Source: Streptomyces sp. NBC_00341
Lineage (GTDB): Bacteria > Actinomycetota > Actinomycetes > Streptomycetales > Streptomycetaceae
DNA length: 64,000 nt
Assembly: GCF_041435055.1 (NCBI RefSeq)
Contig: NZ_CP108002.1
Coordinates: 5,828,001 to 5,892,000, forward strand
Direction of reading: 5' to 3'
Shown piece after piece: positions 39,331 to 48,194 of this stretch (its first letter is position 1; the number at the start of each line of letters is the position of its first letter). Under the pieces are notes generated by a model. It saw only the letters and a program-made list of their open reading frames with translations, made no database searches and was not told where the DNA came from. Both the position numbers and the translations under genes were made by a program.

Positions 39331-40500
39331 GTGATACTCACGCGGGGAGCAAGAGTCACGGGTTCCGTCCTCTGCGGCGTGCTGGCGGTGATCGTCGCGA
39401 GCTGGCTCGTACGGGACATCAGGGCAGTGGAGTTCGACCAGCTGCTGCGGTACTGGGCCGGTTTCCCCGACGCCCGCCCGCACGCGCTGCCCGCGACCAC
39501 GGCCACGGACGCTGTGCTGCTCGTGGTCTACGTGGTCGCCGCCGTCGCCGCGCTCCGCTCCGCCGTCGCCGCCACCGCGCTCGTCGCCGTCGGAGTGGTC
39601 ACGATCGCCGTACGGCTGCCAGGACTCTGGAACATCGGCGGCCGCGCGATGGAGTCGTCGTACTCGGACGACCTGCGCACCCGGGCGCTGATCTGCGCCT
39701 TCGCCGCCCTCGCGGCGGGCATCGCGCTCCTCATCATCGCCGGGGCGGGGCGGCGTCCGCCGGACGGCTCCCATGAGCAACTGCCCACCCGGCCGGGACC
39801 GGGCGCCTCTGTCACCGCGTTCCTGCTGCTGTGCGCGGCCGGCGCGGTGCTGGTCGCCTGGGAGATCCGCCAGGTCGTGAAGTACCCGGAGGTCTTCCCC
39901 GACTGGTACGTGGGCGGTGACCGGCTCGTGCACGGGCTGATCGATCCACCCGTGGGCTGGGCGAGCGTACTGACCGCCCTGATCTGCCTGTTCGCGGGGG
40001 TGAGCGCGCTCTCCCACGCCGTGCACTCGAGGCCGTTCGGCCTGGTGGCCGCCGCGCTGCTGCTGCCCGGCGGGGCGTCCGGCGTGGCCCTGACCGTGCA
40101 CTACGAACTGTTCGACCACTTCGGTTCGCTGTCGACCGAGTCCCAGCTCACGATGGCCAGCTGGTTCCTCGAGGCGTTCGTCGCGGTCCTGGTGCTCATC
40201 GCGCTGGCCCCCAGGGGCTTTGCGGACGTCCCCGGCCCGTTCGCACCGGGGTACGGCTCCGGATACGGGGAGCCGGGGTACGGGCAGCAGGGATACGGAA
40301 CACCTGGGTACGGAACACCTGGGTACGGAACACCTGGGTACGGAACACCTGGATACGGCTCCGAGGCGCACCCCGGACCGGACGACGCCGGCCCGAACCA
40401 GGGACAGCAGCCGCCCGCCCCGGGACCGGGATACGGATACCCGCAGGGCGGCGGCTTCGGACCGCCCCCGCCGCCCTCCCAGCCGCCGCCGGGCTGGTAG
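39331..40500 (+). CDS. Multi-spanning membrane protein with GYGTP-repeat tail
   Basis: 389 residues from GTG 39331 (GGTGGAG 10 nt upstream). About seven or eight hydrophobic segments (for example GSVLCGVLAVIVASWLV, AVLLVVYVVAAVAAL, LVAAALLLPGGASGVALTV). After about residue 305 the tail is Gly/Tyr/Pro-rich with repeats of PGYGTP and ends PPPPPSQPPPGW, probably cytoplasmic and disordered. I do not recognise a function. The region upstream (39135-39330) contains GTCCGATATACGGAC (39176-39190), an inverted repeat that may be promoter or operator. Confidence 0.7.
   Translation: MILTRGARVTGSVLCGVLAVIVASWLVRDIRAVEFDQLLRYWAGFPDARPHALPATTATDAVLLVVYVVAAVAALRSAVAATALVAVGVVTIAVRLPGLWNIGGRAMESSYSDDLRTRALICAFAALAAGIALLIIAGAGRRPPDGSHEQLPTRPGPGASVTAFLLLCAAGAVLVAWEIRQVVKYPEVFPDWYVGGDRLVHGLIDPPVGWASVLTALICLFAGVSALSHAVHSRPFGLVAAALLLPGGASGVALTVHYELFDHFGSLSTESQLTMASWFLEAFVAVLVLIALAPRGFADVPGPFAPGYGSGYGEPGYGQQGYGTPGYGTPGYGTPGYGTPGYGSEAHPGPDDAGPNQGQQPPAPGPGYGYPQGGGFGPPPPPSQPPPGW
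40291..40350 (+). repeat. 15-bp coding tandem repeat (4 units)
   Basis: Units at 40291, 40306, 40321 and 40336, GGRTACGGAACACCT each, encoding G-Y-G-T-P. Degenerate copies precede it. Copy number is likely to vary between strains. Confidence 0.9.
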
Positions 40501-40583
40501 CGGGGAGGGCGTTCCGCGCGGGGCCGGGTGCGGAGGAGTACCTACGGAGGTCCTACGCGGCCGGGCCCGGCGTTCCGGAGGCC

Positions 40584-42719
40584 CTACGCGGCCGGGTCCG
40601 GCAGGGACCGCTTCAGGAAGTCCACCTGGAGCAGCAGCAGGTTCTCGGCCACCTTCTCCTGTCGGGGCATATGGGTCACCCCGCTCAGCGGCAGCACCTC
40701 GTGCGGCCGCCCCGCGGCCAGCAGTGCGGAGGAAAGCCGCAGTGTGTGCGCGACCACCACGTTGTCGTCCACCAGCCCGTGGATGATCATCATCGGCCGT
40801 GCCTGCTCGGCGGCGTGCGACAGCCCCTCGTCAGTGACCAGCGAGTTGTCCGCGTACACCTGCGGCTGCTTCGCCGGGTCCCCGAGGTAGCGCTCGGTGT
40901 AGTGGGTGTCGTAGAGCCGCTGGTCGGTCACCGGGGCGCCGACGATCGCCGCGTGGAAGACGTCGGGCCGCCGCAGCGCCGCCATGCCGGCCAGGAACCC
41001 GCCGAACGACCAGCCCCGGATGGCCACCCGGTCCAGATCCAGCGGGAACCGCCCCGCGAGCGCGTGCAGCGCCTCCACCTGGTCGTCGACGGTGAGGGCG
41101 ATGTTGTTCTTGACCGCCTTCTCCCAGCCGGGGGAGCGGCCCGGGGTGCCCCGGCCGTCCGCGACGACCACGGCGAAACCCTGGTCCGCGAACCACTGCG
41201 AGGTGAGATGCGTGTTGTGGGTGGCGACCACCCGGCGGCCGTGCGGCCCGCCGTACGGATCCATCAGAACCGGAAGCGGACCATCCGATTCCTTGTATCC
41301 GGTGGGGAGCAGCACGGCGCACGGAATCCGCCGTGCGCCCCCTTCGGTGAACTGCGCCCGGACGGACAGCACCGGCTGCTCCGCGTGGTTCGCCACGGTG
41401 GTGATCCGCTTGCCGTCCCGGAGCACCTGGGCGGTCGCTCCCGGCCGGTCCGGGGAGGTGGACACCAGCACCGTCACCCCGCCGGCCCGGACCGCGGTGT
41501 GCACGCCCACGCCCTCCGAGACCCGCTCCACGCCCAGCTCGTTGACCCGGTAGACATGGGTCTCGCCGATCTCCGGCGCAGCCGCCGTCTCCCCTGCGGA
41601 GGCCGCCACCAGGATGTCCGAGCCGCCGATGTCCAGCACCGACTGGATCTGCAACTGCGCCCCGGTCAGCAGCCGGTCACCGACCGCGAGGACCCGAGCC
41701 CCGCCCTCGTCCGCGATCCGGACCAGCCGTCCGTCCGGCGCCCACGCCGGCACCCCCGGGAACAGGTCCAGCCAGTCCGGGTCCTCGTCGACGTGCACGG
41801 TCCGGGTCGCGCCGGTCTCCGGGTCCACCGCGAGATGGAGCTGGCTCTGCTGGTCACGGGCCTGCACCAGCAGCAGCGGCGCCCCCGCAGAGGACCAGTG
41901 CACCCGAGCCAGATAGGGGAACCGGGCCCGGTCCCACACCACTTCGGTGCGCTGCCCCGCCAGGTCCACGACGAAGAGCCGGACGTCCGCGTTGGGCGTA
42001 CCGGCCGCCGGATACGCGACCTCGGCGGGCTTGCGCTCCGGATGCACCGGGTCGGAGATCCACCACCGCCGCACCGGGCTGTCGTCGACCCGGGCGACCA
42101 GCAGCCGGTCCGACTCGGGCGACCACCAGAAGCCCCGCGAGCGCTGCATCTCCTCGGCCGCGATGAACTCCGCGAGGCCGTAGGAGACCTGTGCGTCCTC
42201 CGGCTCCGCGAGCGCCCTGTCCTCCTCGCCCCCGGCCCCCACGACGCGCAGTGCCCCCTTGGACACGTATGCGATGTGTCGTCCGTCCGGGGACGGGCGC
42301 GGGTCGATCACCGGGCCGGGCACGGGCAGCGCACGCGCCGTGCCCGCCCGCAGCCGTGCGACGTACACCTTCCCGGAGAGCGCGAACGCCGCCAACTCGG
42401 CCGCCGCGTCCAGCGCGTAGCCCACGATCCCCGACGCACCCTCGCGGCTGCGCTCACGCCGGGCCCGCTCCTGCGCCGAGAGCCGCTCCGCCGAATCGCC
42501 CAGCAGCACCGCCGGATCGGCCACCACGCGCTCCTGCGGTGCGCCGTCGCCGGTCAGGTCCAGTACCCAGAGCCGGCTCGTGCTGTCGGTGCCGGAGCCC
42601 GAACGCAGGAAGATCACCCGCTCACCATCGGGTGACACCGTGAAGGCGCGGGGTGCGCCGAGGGTGAATCGCATCGTCCGGGCCTGCTGGAGCGGAAAGG
42701 TGATCTCTGACGAAGTCAT
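40584..42719 (-). CDS. S9 family (prolyl oligopeptidase / dipeptidyl peptidase IV-like) serine peptidase
   Basis: 711 residues, no signal peptide. The N-terminal half is a beta-propeller of DPP IV type (VTRWWISDPVHPERKP-like strand pattern, PSPDGRHIAYVSKG). The C-terminal hydrolase domain has VLMDPYGGPHGRRVV, VVVADGRGTPGRSPGWEKAV, nucleophile Ser571 in GWSFGGFLAGMAALRRP, and the His at LSGVTHMPRQ. It cleaves short peptides, often after proline, and could process peptides brought in by the adjacent transporters (inference). A 20-bp sequence at 40583-40602 that contains its stop is repeated at 40552-40571. Confidence 0.9.
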   Translation of the reverse strand: MTSSEITFPLQQARTMRFTLGAPRAFTVSPDGERVIFLRSGSGTDSTSRLWVLDLTGDGAPQERVVADPAVLLGDSAERLSAQERARRERSREGASGIVGYALDAAAELAAFALSGKVYVARLRAGTARALPVPGPVIDPRPSPDGRHIAYVSKGALRVVGAGGEEDRALAEPEDAQVSYGLAEFIAAEEMQRSRGFWWSPESDRLLVARVDDSPVRRWWISDPVHPERKPAEVAYPAAGTPNADVRLFVVDLAGQRTEVVWDRARFPYLARVHWSSAGAPLLLVQARDQQSQLHLAVDPETGATRTVHVDEDPDWLDLFPGVPAWAPDGRLVRIADEGGARVLAVGDRLLTGAQLQIQSVLDIGGSDILVAASAGETAAAPEIGETHVYRVNELGVERVSEGVGVHTAVRAGGVTVLVSTSPDRPGATAQVLRDGKRITTVANHAEQPVLSVRAQFTEGGARRIPCAVLLPTGYKESDGPLPVLMDPYGGPHGRRVVATHNTHLTSQWFADQGFAVVVADGRGTPGRSPGWEKAVKNNIALTVDDQVEALHALAGRFPLDLDRVAIRGWSFGGFLAGMAALRRPDVFHAAIVGAPVTDQRLYDTHYTERYLGDPAKQPQVYADNSLVTDEGLSHAAEQARPMMIIHGLVDDNVVVAHTLRLSSALLAAGRPHEVLPLSGVTHMPRQEKVAENLLLLQVDFLKRSLPDPAA

Positions 42720-42790
42720 GAGCCGAACCTATCGGCCGCCCCCGGCCCGTGCGCCCCTCGTGCTGCTGTGCCCCGATCAATGCCCTGCCA

Positions 42791-42807
42791 CGGATAGTTA
42801 TGATCCG
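42791..42807 (+). promoter_or_regulatory. Possible -10 element and small inverted repeat before the 64-aa gene
   Basis: TATGAT (42799-42804) is a good -10 for the principal sigma factor, but the -35 is poor. It is embedded in CGGAT-N7-ATCCG (42791-42807), which could be an operator. Confidence 0.35.
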
Positions 42808-42883
42808 TAGCGCTCGGTGGGTATGAACCTGCTGGCTCCATGCGTGCTGCCCGTCCCGACCGTACTGATGGAGGTGAACCGCC

Positions 42884-43078
42884 GTGGCACTCTCGATTTC
42901 GGCGGTGGTGCTGCTGGCGATCGTCGTCTTCCTGCTGGTCCGGAAATCCGGACTGAAGGGCGGACATGCGGTGGTCTGCATGCTGCTCGGTTTCTATCTC
43001 GCCAGCTCGTCCATCGCGCCCACGATCTCCGAGGTGACGACGAACGTGGCGGGCATGATCGGAGGGCTGAAGTTCTGA
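42884..43078 (+). CDS. Conserved small membrane protein (64 aa)
   Basis: GTG 42884 with an excellent ribosome-binding site GGAGGTGA. Two hydrophobic segments: ALSISAVVLLAIVVFLLV, then HAVVCMLLGFYLASSSIAPTI, joined by RKSGLKGG, then TNVAGMIGGLKF. A gene like this sits in the same place between an S9 peptidase and mshB in S. coelicolor, to my recollection. Function unknown; the strong translation signal and clean two-helix design support a real gene. Confidence 0.75.
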   Translation: MALSISAVVLLAIVVFLLVRKSGLKGGHAVVCMLLGFYLASSSIAPTISEVTTNVAGMIGGLKF

Positions 43079-43120
43079 CAGCGGCAGCCGTCCGCCTGCG
43101 AAGGTGCTGCCGAGCCGAGC

Positions 43121-43222
43121 CGAGCCGTGACGGCGACGAGCCGTGACGGCGGGGCGACCTGTGACGTTGGCGAGCCGCGACGGTGGCGAACTGTGACGGT
43201 GCGGGCCGTGACGGTGGCGAGC
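43121..43222. repeat. Degenerate tandem repeat before mshB
   Basis: Irregular copies of a GTGACGGTGGCGAGCC-like unit, beginning with GAGCC runs at 43121. Non-coding. Confidence 0.6.
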
Positions 43223-43295
43223 GTCCGCGGTTTGTCGGCGCCCGGGGTGTGGGCGCCGTCGGCCATCGGAGCCGTCGGCTCGTAGGGTGGTCCCC

Positions 43296-44195
43296 ATGAC
43301 GGACCTTCCCGCCCGGCGTCTGCTCCTGGTGCACGCGCACCCCGACGACGAGTCGATCAACAACGGCGCCACCATGGCCAGGTACGCCGCCGATGGCGCC
43401 CTGGTCACGCTGGTGACCTGCACGCTCGGCGAGGAGGGCGAGGTCATCCCGCCCGCGCTCGCACACCTGGCCGCCGACCGGGACGACTCCCTGGGGCCCT
43501 GGCGGCAGCGCGAACTCGTGGCGGCGATGAAGGAGCTGGGGGTCACCGACCACCGCTTCCTCGGCGGCCCCGGCCGGTTCCGCGACTCCGGGATGATGGG
43601 CGCGGAGCAGAACGACCGTCCGGGCGCCTTCTGGTCCGCAGACGTGGACGAGGCCGCCGGGTACCTCGTGGAGGTGATCCGCTCGGTCCGCCCCCAGGTC
43701 CTGGTCACCTACGACCCCGACGGGGGCTACGGGCACCCCGACCACATCCAGGCGCACCGGGTCGCGACGCGCGCCGCCGAACTGGCAGCGGACCCCGCGT
43801 ACCGGGCGGACTCCGGCGCCCCGCACAGCATCGCCAAGATCTACTGGAACCGGGTGCCGCGCACCACCGCGGAGGAGGCCTTCGCGAACCTGCGGGCCAC
43901 CGCCCCCGACACCTTCCCCGGCATCGCCGCGCTCGACGACGTGCCGGGTGTGGTGAACGACACCCTGATCACCACCGAGATCGACGGCACCGCCCACGCG
44001 GCGGCCAAGGCCGCGGCGATGCGGGCGCACGCCACCCAGATCGCGCTGAGCGGGTCCTTCTTCGCCCTTTCGAACGATCTTGGCCAGCCTGTTCTCACCA
44101 CCGAGTACTACGAGTTGGTGTGCGGCACCCCGGGTGCGGCTCCCGGAGCGCGGGAACACGATCTCTTCGCCGGTGTGACGGGGGCGGACCAGTGA
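43296..44195 (+). CDS. mshB: MshB, GlcNAc-Ins deacetylase of mycothiol biosynthesis
   Basis: 299 residues from ATG 43296, which follows AGGGTGG at good spacing; GTG 43287 is unlikely. It removes acetate from 1-O-(2-acetamido-2-deoxy-glucopyranosyl)-myo-inositol in the cytoplasm, the second committed step to mycothiol. The PIG-L/LmbE fold is shown by [22 protein letters not shown] (zinc ligands His and Asp) and [19 protein letters not shown] (zinc His). GFPGI-like and [26 protein letters not shown] match MshB. Length fits the family. The next gene overlaps its stop. Confidence 0.92.
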   Translation: MTDLPARRLLLVHAHPDDESINNGATMARYAADGALVTLVTCTLGEEGEVIPPALAHLAADRDDSLGPWRQRELVAAMKELGVTDHRFLGGPGRFRDSGMMGAEQNDRPGAFWSADVDEAAGYLVEVIRSVRPQVLVTYDPDGGYGHPDHIQAHRVATRAAELAADPAYRADSGAPHSIAKIYWNRVPRTTAEEAFANLRATAPDTFPGIAALDDVPGVVNDTLITTEIDGTAHAAAKAAAMRAHATQIALSGSFFALSNDLGQPVLTTEYYELVCGTPGAAPGAREHDLFAGVTGADQ

Positions 44196-44638
44196 GCAGC
44201 AGCAGGTCGCGGGCCGCGCGGACCAACGCGCCCCCGAGGGACATTCCGGCCACCGGCCTGGCCGCTCCCCTCGACCCGCGCCGGATCGCCGCCCTGCTGG
44301 GCCTCGCGGTGCTCGGCGCGATGGTCGGTATCGCCGGATCCCTCGTCCAACCCGCCTGGTTCCCGGGTGGATTGCTGCTGGCGCTGCTGGCGACCGGCGG
44401 ACTCTTCTACGGTGGCCGGTGCCTCATGGGTACGCAGCCGGGCGCCCTGGTGCCCGCTGCGGGGTGGCTGATTTCGATCGTCGTTCTGCTGGGTGGCCGC
44501 CCGGAAGGGGACTATGTATTCGGTGACGAACTGGGCCTCGTCCTCTTCCTGCTGGGCGGGATGGCCGTCGCTGTGATCTGTGCCACCATGTCGCGGTCAC
44601 CCCAACCGGGTGCCGACAGCGGCCGACCTGGCAAGTAA
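44192..44638 (+). CDS. DUF6113-like four-helix membrane protein
   Basis: 148 residues. GTG 44192 overlaps the mshB stop (GTGA), so it is translationally coupled. About four hydrophobic segments follow a cytoplasmic tail rich in Ser/Arg/Pro ([72 protein letters not shown]). The YVFGDELG motif near residue 120 is distinctive. It is found beside mshB in other Streptomyces as far as I recall; role unknown. Confidence 0.75.
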   Translation: MSSSRSRAARTNAPPRDIPATGLAAPLDPRRIAALLGLAVLGAMVGIAGSLVQPAWFPGGLLLALLATGGLFYGGRCLMGTQPGALVPAAGWLISIVVLLGGRPEGDYVFGDELGLVLFLLGGMAVAVICATMSRSPQPGADSGRPGK

Positions 44639-44813
44639 TGTGCCACGTCCGATCCCGTAATGCCCCCTGTCCGTCCGGGGGGTGCGCAGTCGTTTCCCCC
44701 GGTCGCGGGGTGTCTGTCGGCCGCGGCCAGTAAGGTGGTTCGCGCGCCGAGCCGTCCCCTGGCCTGCGGCATGGGGGAAGTACGGGCGGCGGAGCCAATC
44801 GGGAGAACCTGCC

Positions 44814-47066
44814 TTGAGTCGTGAAACTGACAGTTCGTCCTCCGGGCCCCAGGGCCGCGGAGGAGCCGCGTACCCCTCGGGTACGCCGCCGTACGGATCC
44901 CGCCAGTATCCGTCGCTGCACCCTTCTCAGGATGCCCCGGAGGAGACCCCGGAGCCTGCGGACCCGCCCCAGCCGGAAGAGCCGAGGACGGAGACGACGC
45001 TGACGACGCGGATCCGGATCAACATCCCCGGCTCGCGTCCGATCCCGCCGGTTGTCATGCGTACGCCCATGAGCGACGCGGACGGCGGCCCCGGCAACGA
45101 GCGCACCGGCAGCATCCCGCGCCCGGGTCCGGCCGCGTCCAACGGCGCACAGGGGACCCCCGCGGCGCCGGGGTCAGAGCCCGGTGACGAGTCCGGCCCC
45201 GCGGCGGAACCCGCCGCGGAGAAGCCGGCCCGGGAGAAGAGCGGCAGCGACTGGTTCGCACCGCGCAAGCCCCCGGCGGCCGCCCCGGCGGACGCCTCCG
45301 CGAACGCTTCGACGGGCCGGCCGTCGCCCGGTGGCGGTACGAACGGCGCGGGTTTCTCCGCGACCGGTTCGGGTGGCGGTACGAATGGTGCCGGTTTCTC
45401 CGCGACCGGTTCCGGCGGCGGGACGAACGGTGCCGGTTTCTCCGCGACCGGTTCCGGGGACCGGTCGGACGGTCCGGGCGGCGACCCGGGCACCCCGCCC
45501 GCAGGCACCCCGCGTGCCGATCTGCCGTACTTCTCGGACGGCCCGCAGCGCGCGGGCGAGCCGGGCGCGCCCGGCTCCGGCGAGTTCGGAGCGGACGGCC
45601 CCGGCGGGCCGCGCTCCACGCCGAACCTCGGCATCCGTACGCCGGGCCCGTCCGGGCCCACCACGGGACCGGCCGGCGGCACCTCCCCGCTCACCCCGAA
45701 CCTCGACGGACCGGGCCCCTTCGCCGGGGCCTTCGCGCCACCGGGCTCCGGACCGGTCGGACCGCAGGCACCCGGTGGCCCCGGGAGTACCGGTGGCCCA
45801 GGAGGCGCCGGTGGCGTTCCGCCGCGGATGTCCGACGACACCGCGGTGCTCACCCCGCAGTTCCTGGCCGCCGGTCCCGGCTCCGGCTCGGGTGACAATG
45901 TCTCGGGTGACACGCTGACCAGCGGCATCCCCGTCGTACCGGCGGAGCGCCGCACGGCGGGGCCCCAGTCGCCGTTCCAGGGCCCCGATCTCACTCCGCG
46001 GATCCCGGACAACCCGATGGGCACCGGACCGGCCGGCCCGGGAGGGTTCGGCGCGGAGGCGCCCGAGCCCGCCGCCCGTACCGCTCCGGAGCCCGCCGCG
46101 GCGAAGGCCCCGGCGAAGAAGGGCCGTTCGAAGCTGGTCCTGCTCTGCGTGGCCGCCGTCTGCGTGCTCGGGCTCGCCTACGGTGCCGGGCTGCTGATGA
46201 ACCACTCCGACGTCCCCAAGGGCACCACCGTCCTCGGCGTCGACATCGGCGGCGGCACCAAGGAGGACGGTGTCGAGAAGCTGGACGCCGCCCTCGGCGA
46301 ACGGGCCAAGGCCCCGCTCCAGCTGAGTGTGGACGGCAAGAAGACGCAGCTCGCACCGGACAGGGCCGGGCTCTCCCTGGACAGCCAGGCGACCGTGCGC
46401 GCCGCGGCGGGCAGCGACTACAACCCGGTCTCGGTCATCGGCTCGCTCTTCGGCGGCAAGCGTGACATCGACCCGGTGATCCCGGTCGACCAGGAGAAGC
46501 TCGGCGTCGCGCTGACCGACCTGGCCGGCGCCTCCGGCTCTGCCAGCAACGGCACGATCAAGTTCGTTCCGGGCAAGGCCGTCCCCGTACCCGGCAAGGC
46601 GGGCAAGGCGCTCGACGCCAACCAGTCGATGGGCTCGGTGCGCGACGCCTACCGCGCCCAGGTCGAGACGGGCCGCTCTTCCAGCGTCGAGCTGCCCGTC
46701 ACCACCCGCCGGCCCACCATCAGCCAGGCCGAGCTGGACCGGGCGATGAAGGAGTTCGCGGAGCCCGCGATGTCCGGCCTGATCACCATCAAGGCCGGCC
46801 CCAAGGTGATCCAGTTCGGCCCGGACAGGTCGCTGCCGAAGATCCTCTCGATGGTGGCGGTCGACGGCAAGCTCGTCGACCACTACGACAAGAAGGCCAT
46901 CGACACCCTCTGCGAAGGTGTCTTCGACGGCATCATGATCACCAAGAGCGACGGTTCGAAGCACCAGCTCAGCGCGGACGACGTGGCCTTCGCCATGAAG
47001 GGGGCGCTGGTGGGCAAGACCCCCGTCGAGCGCACCGTCACGATCGACCTGAACGGCAACGGCTGA
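44814..47066 (+). CDS. Large membrane protein with disordered N-terminal half and PG_binding_4-like domains
   Basis: 750 residues from TTG 44814; GGGAGAA 7 nt upstream supports this rare start and no better one exists. Residues 1-435 are low-complexity Pro/Gly/Ser/Thr with a 14-residue repeat (173-214). A transmembrane segment follows (about 440-462, KLVLLCVAAVCVLGLAYGAGLLM), then an extracytoplasmic part with GTTVLGVDIGGGTKEDGVEKLDAAL and LQLSVDGKKTQLAPDRAGLSLDSQATV, the pattern of PG_binding_4 repeats seen in VanW-type proteins. A second such unit follows, but no VanW domain. Probably a cell-wall-facing protein anchored with a long cytoplasmic tail. Confidence 0.75.
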   Translation: MSRETDSSSSGPQGRGGAAYPSGTPPYGSRQYPSLHPSQDAPEETPEPADPPQPEEPRTETTLTTRIRINIPGSRPIPPVVMRTPMSDADGGPGNERTGSIPRPGPAASNGAQGTPAAPGSEPGDESGPAAEPAAEKPAREKSGSDWFAPRKPPAAAPADASANASTGRPSPGGGTNGAGFSATGSGGGTNGAGFSATGSGGGTNGAGFSATGSGDRSDGPGGDPGTPPAGTPRADLPYFSDGPQRAGEPGAPGSGEFGADGPGGPRSTPNLGIRTPGPSGPTTGPAGGTSPLTPNLDGPGPFAGAFAPPGSGPVGPQAPGGPGSTGGPGGAGGVPPRMSDDTAVLTPQFLAAGPGSGSGDNVSGDTLTSGIPVVPAERRTAGPQSPFQGPDLTPRIPDNPMGTGPAGPGGFGAEAPEPAARTAPEPAAAKAPAKKGRSKLVLLCVAAVCVLGLAYGAGLLMNHSDVPKGTTVLGVDIGGGTKEDGVEKLDAALGERAKAPLQLSVDGKKTQLAPDRAGLSLDSQATVRAAAGSDYNPVSVIGSLFGGKRDIDPVIPVDQEKLGVALTDLAGASGSASNGTIKFVPGKAVPVPGKAGKALDANQSMGSVRDAYRAQVETGRSSSVELPVTTRRPTISQAELDRAMKEFAEPAMSGLITIKAGPKVIQFGPDRSLPKILSMVAVDGKLVDHYDKKAIDTLCEGVFDGIMITKSDGSKHQLSADDVAFAMKGALVGKTPVERTVTIDLNGNG
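45330..45455 (+). repeat. 42-bp coding tandem repeat (3 units)
   Basis: Units start at 45330, 45372 and 45414 and encode GGGTNGAGFSATGS each. Differences are mostly silent, so the protein repeat is under constraint or the expansion is recent. Confidence 0.9.
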
Positions 47067-47088
47067 CCCAGCCCCGCACCGCGCCACA

Positions 47089-47128
47089 GACATCGCCCCC
47101 GACCGGATCTTCGGCCGGGGGCGATGTC
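47089..47128 (+). terminator. Hairpin terminator after the PG_binding_4 gene
   Basis: 13-bp arms GACATCGCCCCCG (47089-47101) and CGGGGGCGATGTC (47116-47128) with a partly paired 14-nt loop. Confidence 0.75.
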
Positions 47129-47185
47129 GTCCGCCCGTACGGCCCCCGGCATCCGGCACCGCGCGGCGCCCGTCACGCGTACGGC

Positions 47186-47199
47186 ATGACATCTGTCAT
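47186..47199 (+). promoter_or_regulatory. Candidate operator of the first ABC-TCS module
   Basis: Perfect inverted repeat ATGACA-TC-TGTCAT, 59 nt upstream of the ATPase start. CGTCACG and CGTGAC flank it at about 47170 and 47213. Position suits autoregulation by the NarL-type regulator encoded at the end of the operon. Confidence 0.5.
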
Positions 47200-47258
47200 C
47201 CCGGATTCACGACCCGTGACCCTGCCGCGCGCGTACCCCGCTCGGCCAGGCTGGACCC

Positions 47259-48194
47259 ATGACAACGAAAGCTCCCGAAGCCACCGGGGCGAAGACCGCC
47301 GTGGTCAGCTTCGACCAGGTCAGCAAGGCGTACGGCGACGTACGTGCCGTGGACGGGCTCACGCTCGACCTGCACCCCGGCGAGACGGTGGCGCTCCTCG
47401 GACCGAACGGCGCGGGCAAGTCCTCCGCGCTCGACCTCCTCCTCGGCCTGCGTACCGCCGACTCCGGTACGGTCCGGCTCTTCGGCACGACCCCCCAGGC
47501 GGCCATCGCGGCCGGCCGGGTCGGCGCGATGCTGCAGACCGGCGGCCTGATGGAGGAGGTCACGGTCGGGGAACTGGTCGGACTCGTCTGCGATCTGCAC
47601 CCCAGGCCCTACCCGGTGGAAGAGGTGCTGGCGCGGGCCGGCATCGCCTCGATCGCCGGGCGCATGGTCAACAAGCTCTCCGGCGGTCAGGAGCAGCGCG
47701 TACGGTTCGCGCTCGCCACCGCCGGGGCCAACGACCTGATCGTGCTCGACGAGCCGACCACCGGGATGGACGTCACCTCCCGGAGCGCCTTCTGGGCCAC
47801 CATGCGCGAGCAGGCCGACCAGGGCCGGACCGTCCTGTTCGCCACCCACTACCTCGAAGAGGCCGACGCCATCGCGGACCGCGTCCTGGTCCTGCACAAG
47901 GGCCGGATCCTCGCCGATGGCACCGCTGCCGAGATCAAGGCCAGGGCCGGTGCCCGCCGGATCTCCTTCGAGCTGGAGGGTCCGGTCGACGAAGAGGCCC
48001 TGCGCGCCCTGCCGTTCCTCTCCGCACTCGACGTCACCGGTCGCCGGGTCCGTATCCAGTCGCACAACGCCGACGCGACCGTGCACGCCGTCTACGGCCT
48101 CGGCCTCTACCCGCGCGAGCTCGAAGTCGCGGGTCTCGGGCTGGAGCAGGCCTTCGTCGCCATCACCGAGGCCGAGGAGGCCAGGACCCGATGA
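47259..48194 (+). CDS. ABC exporter ATPase (DrrA/CcmA type), module 1
   Basis: 311 residues. Walker A GPNGAGKSSALDLLLGL, signature LSGGQEQRVRFALATAG, Walker B LIVLDEPTTGMDVTSR, switch FATHYLEEADAIADRV. The C-terminal region (RISFELEGPVDEEALRALPFL) is typical of exporters of drugs or lipids. It overlaps the permease gene by ATGA. No good ribosome-binding site precedes ATG 47259. Confidence 0.9.
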   Translation: MTTKAPEATGAKTAVVSFDQVSKAYGDVRAVDGLTLDLHPGETVALLGPNGAGKSSALDLLLGLRTADSGTVRLFGTTPQAAIAAGRVGAMLQTGGLMEEVTVGELVGLVCDLHPRPYPVEEVLARAGIASIAGRMVNKLSGGQEQRVRFALATAGANDLIVLDEPTTGMDVTSRSAFWATMREQADQGRTVLFATHYLEEADAIADRVLVLHKGRILADGTAAEIKARAGARRISFELEGPVDEEALRALPFLSALDVTGRRVRIQSHNADATVHAVYGLGLYPRELEVAGLGLEQAFVAITEAEEARTR

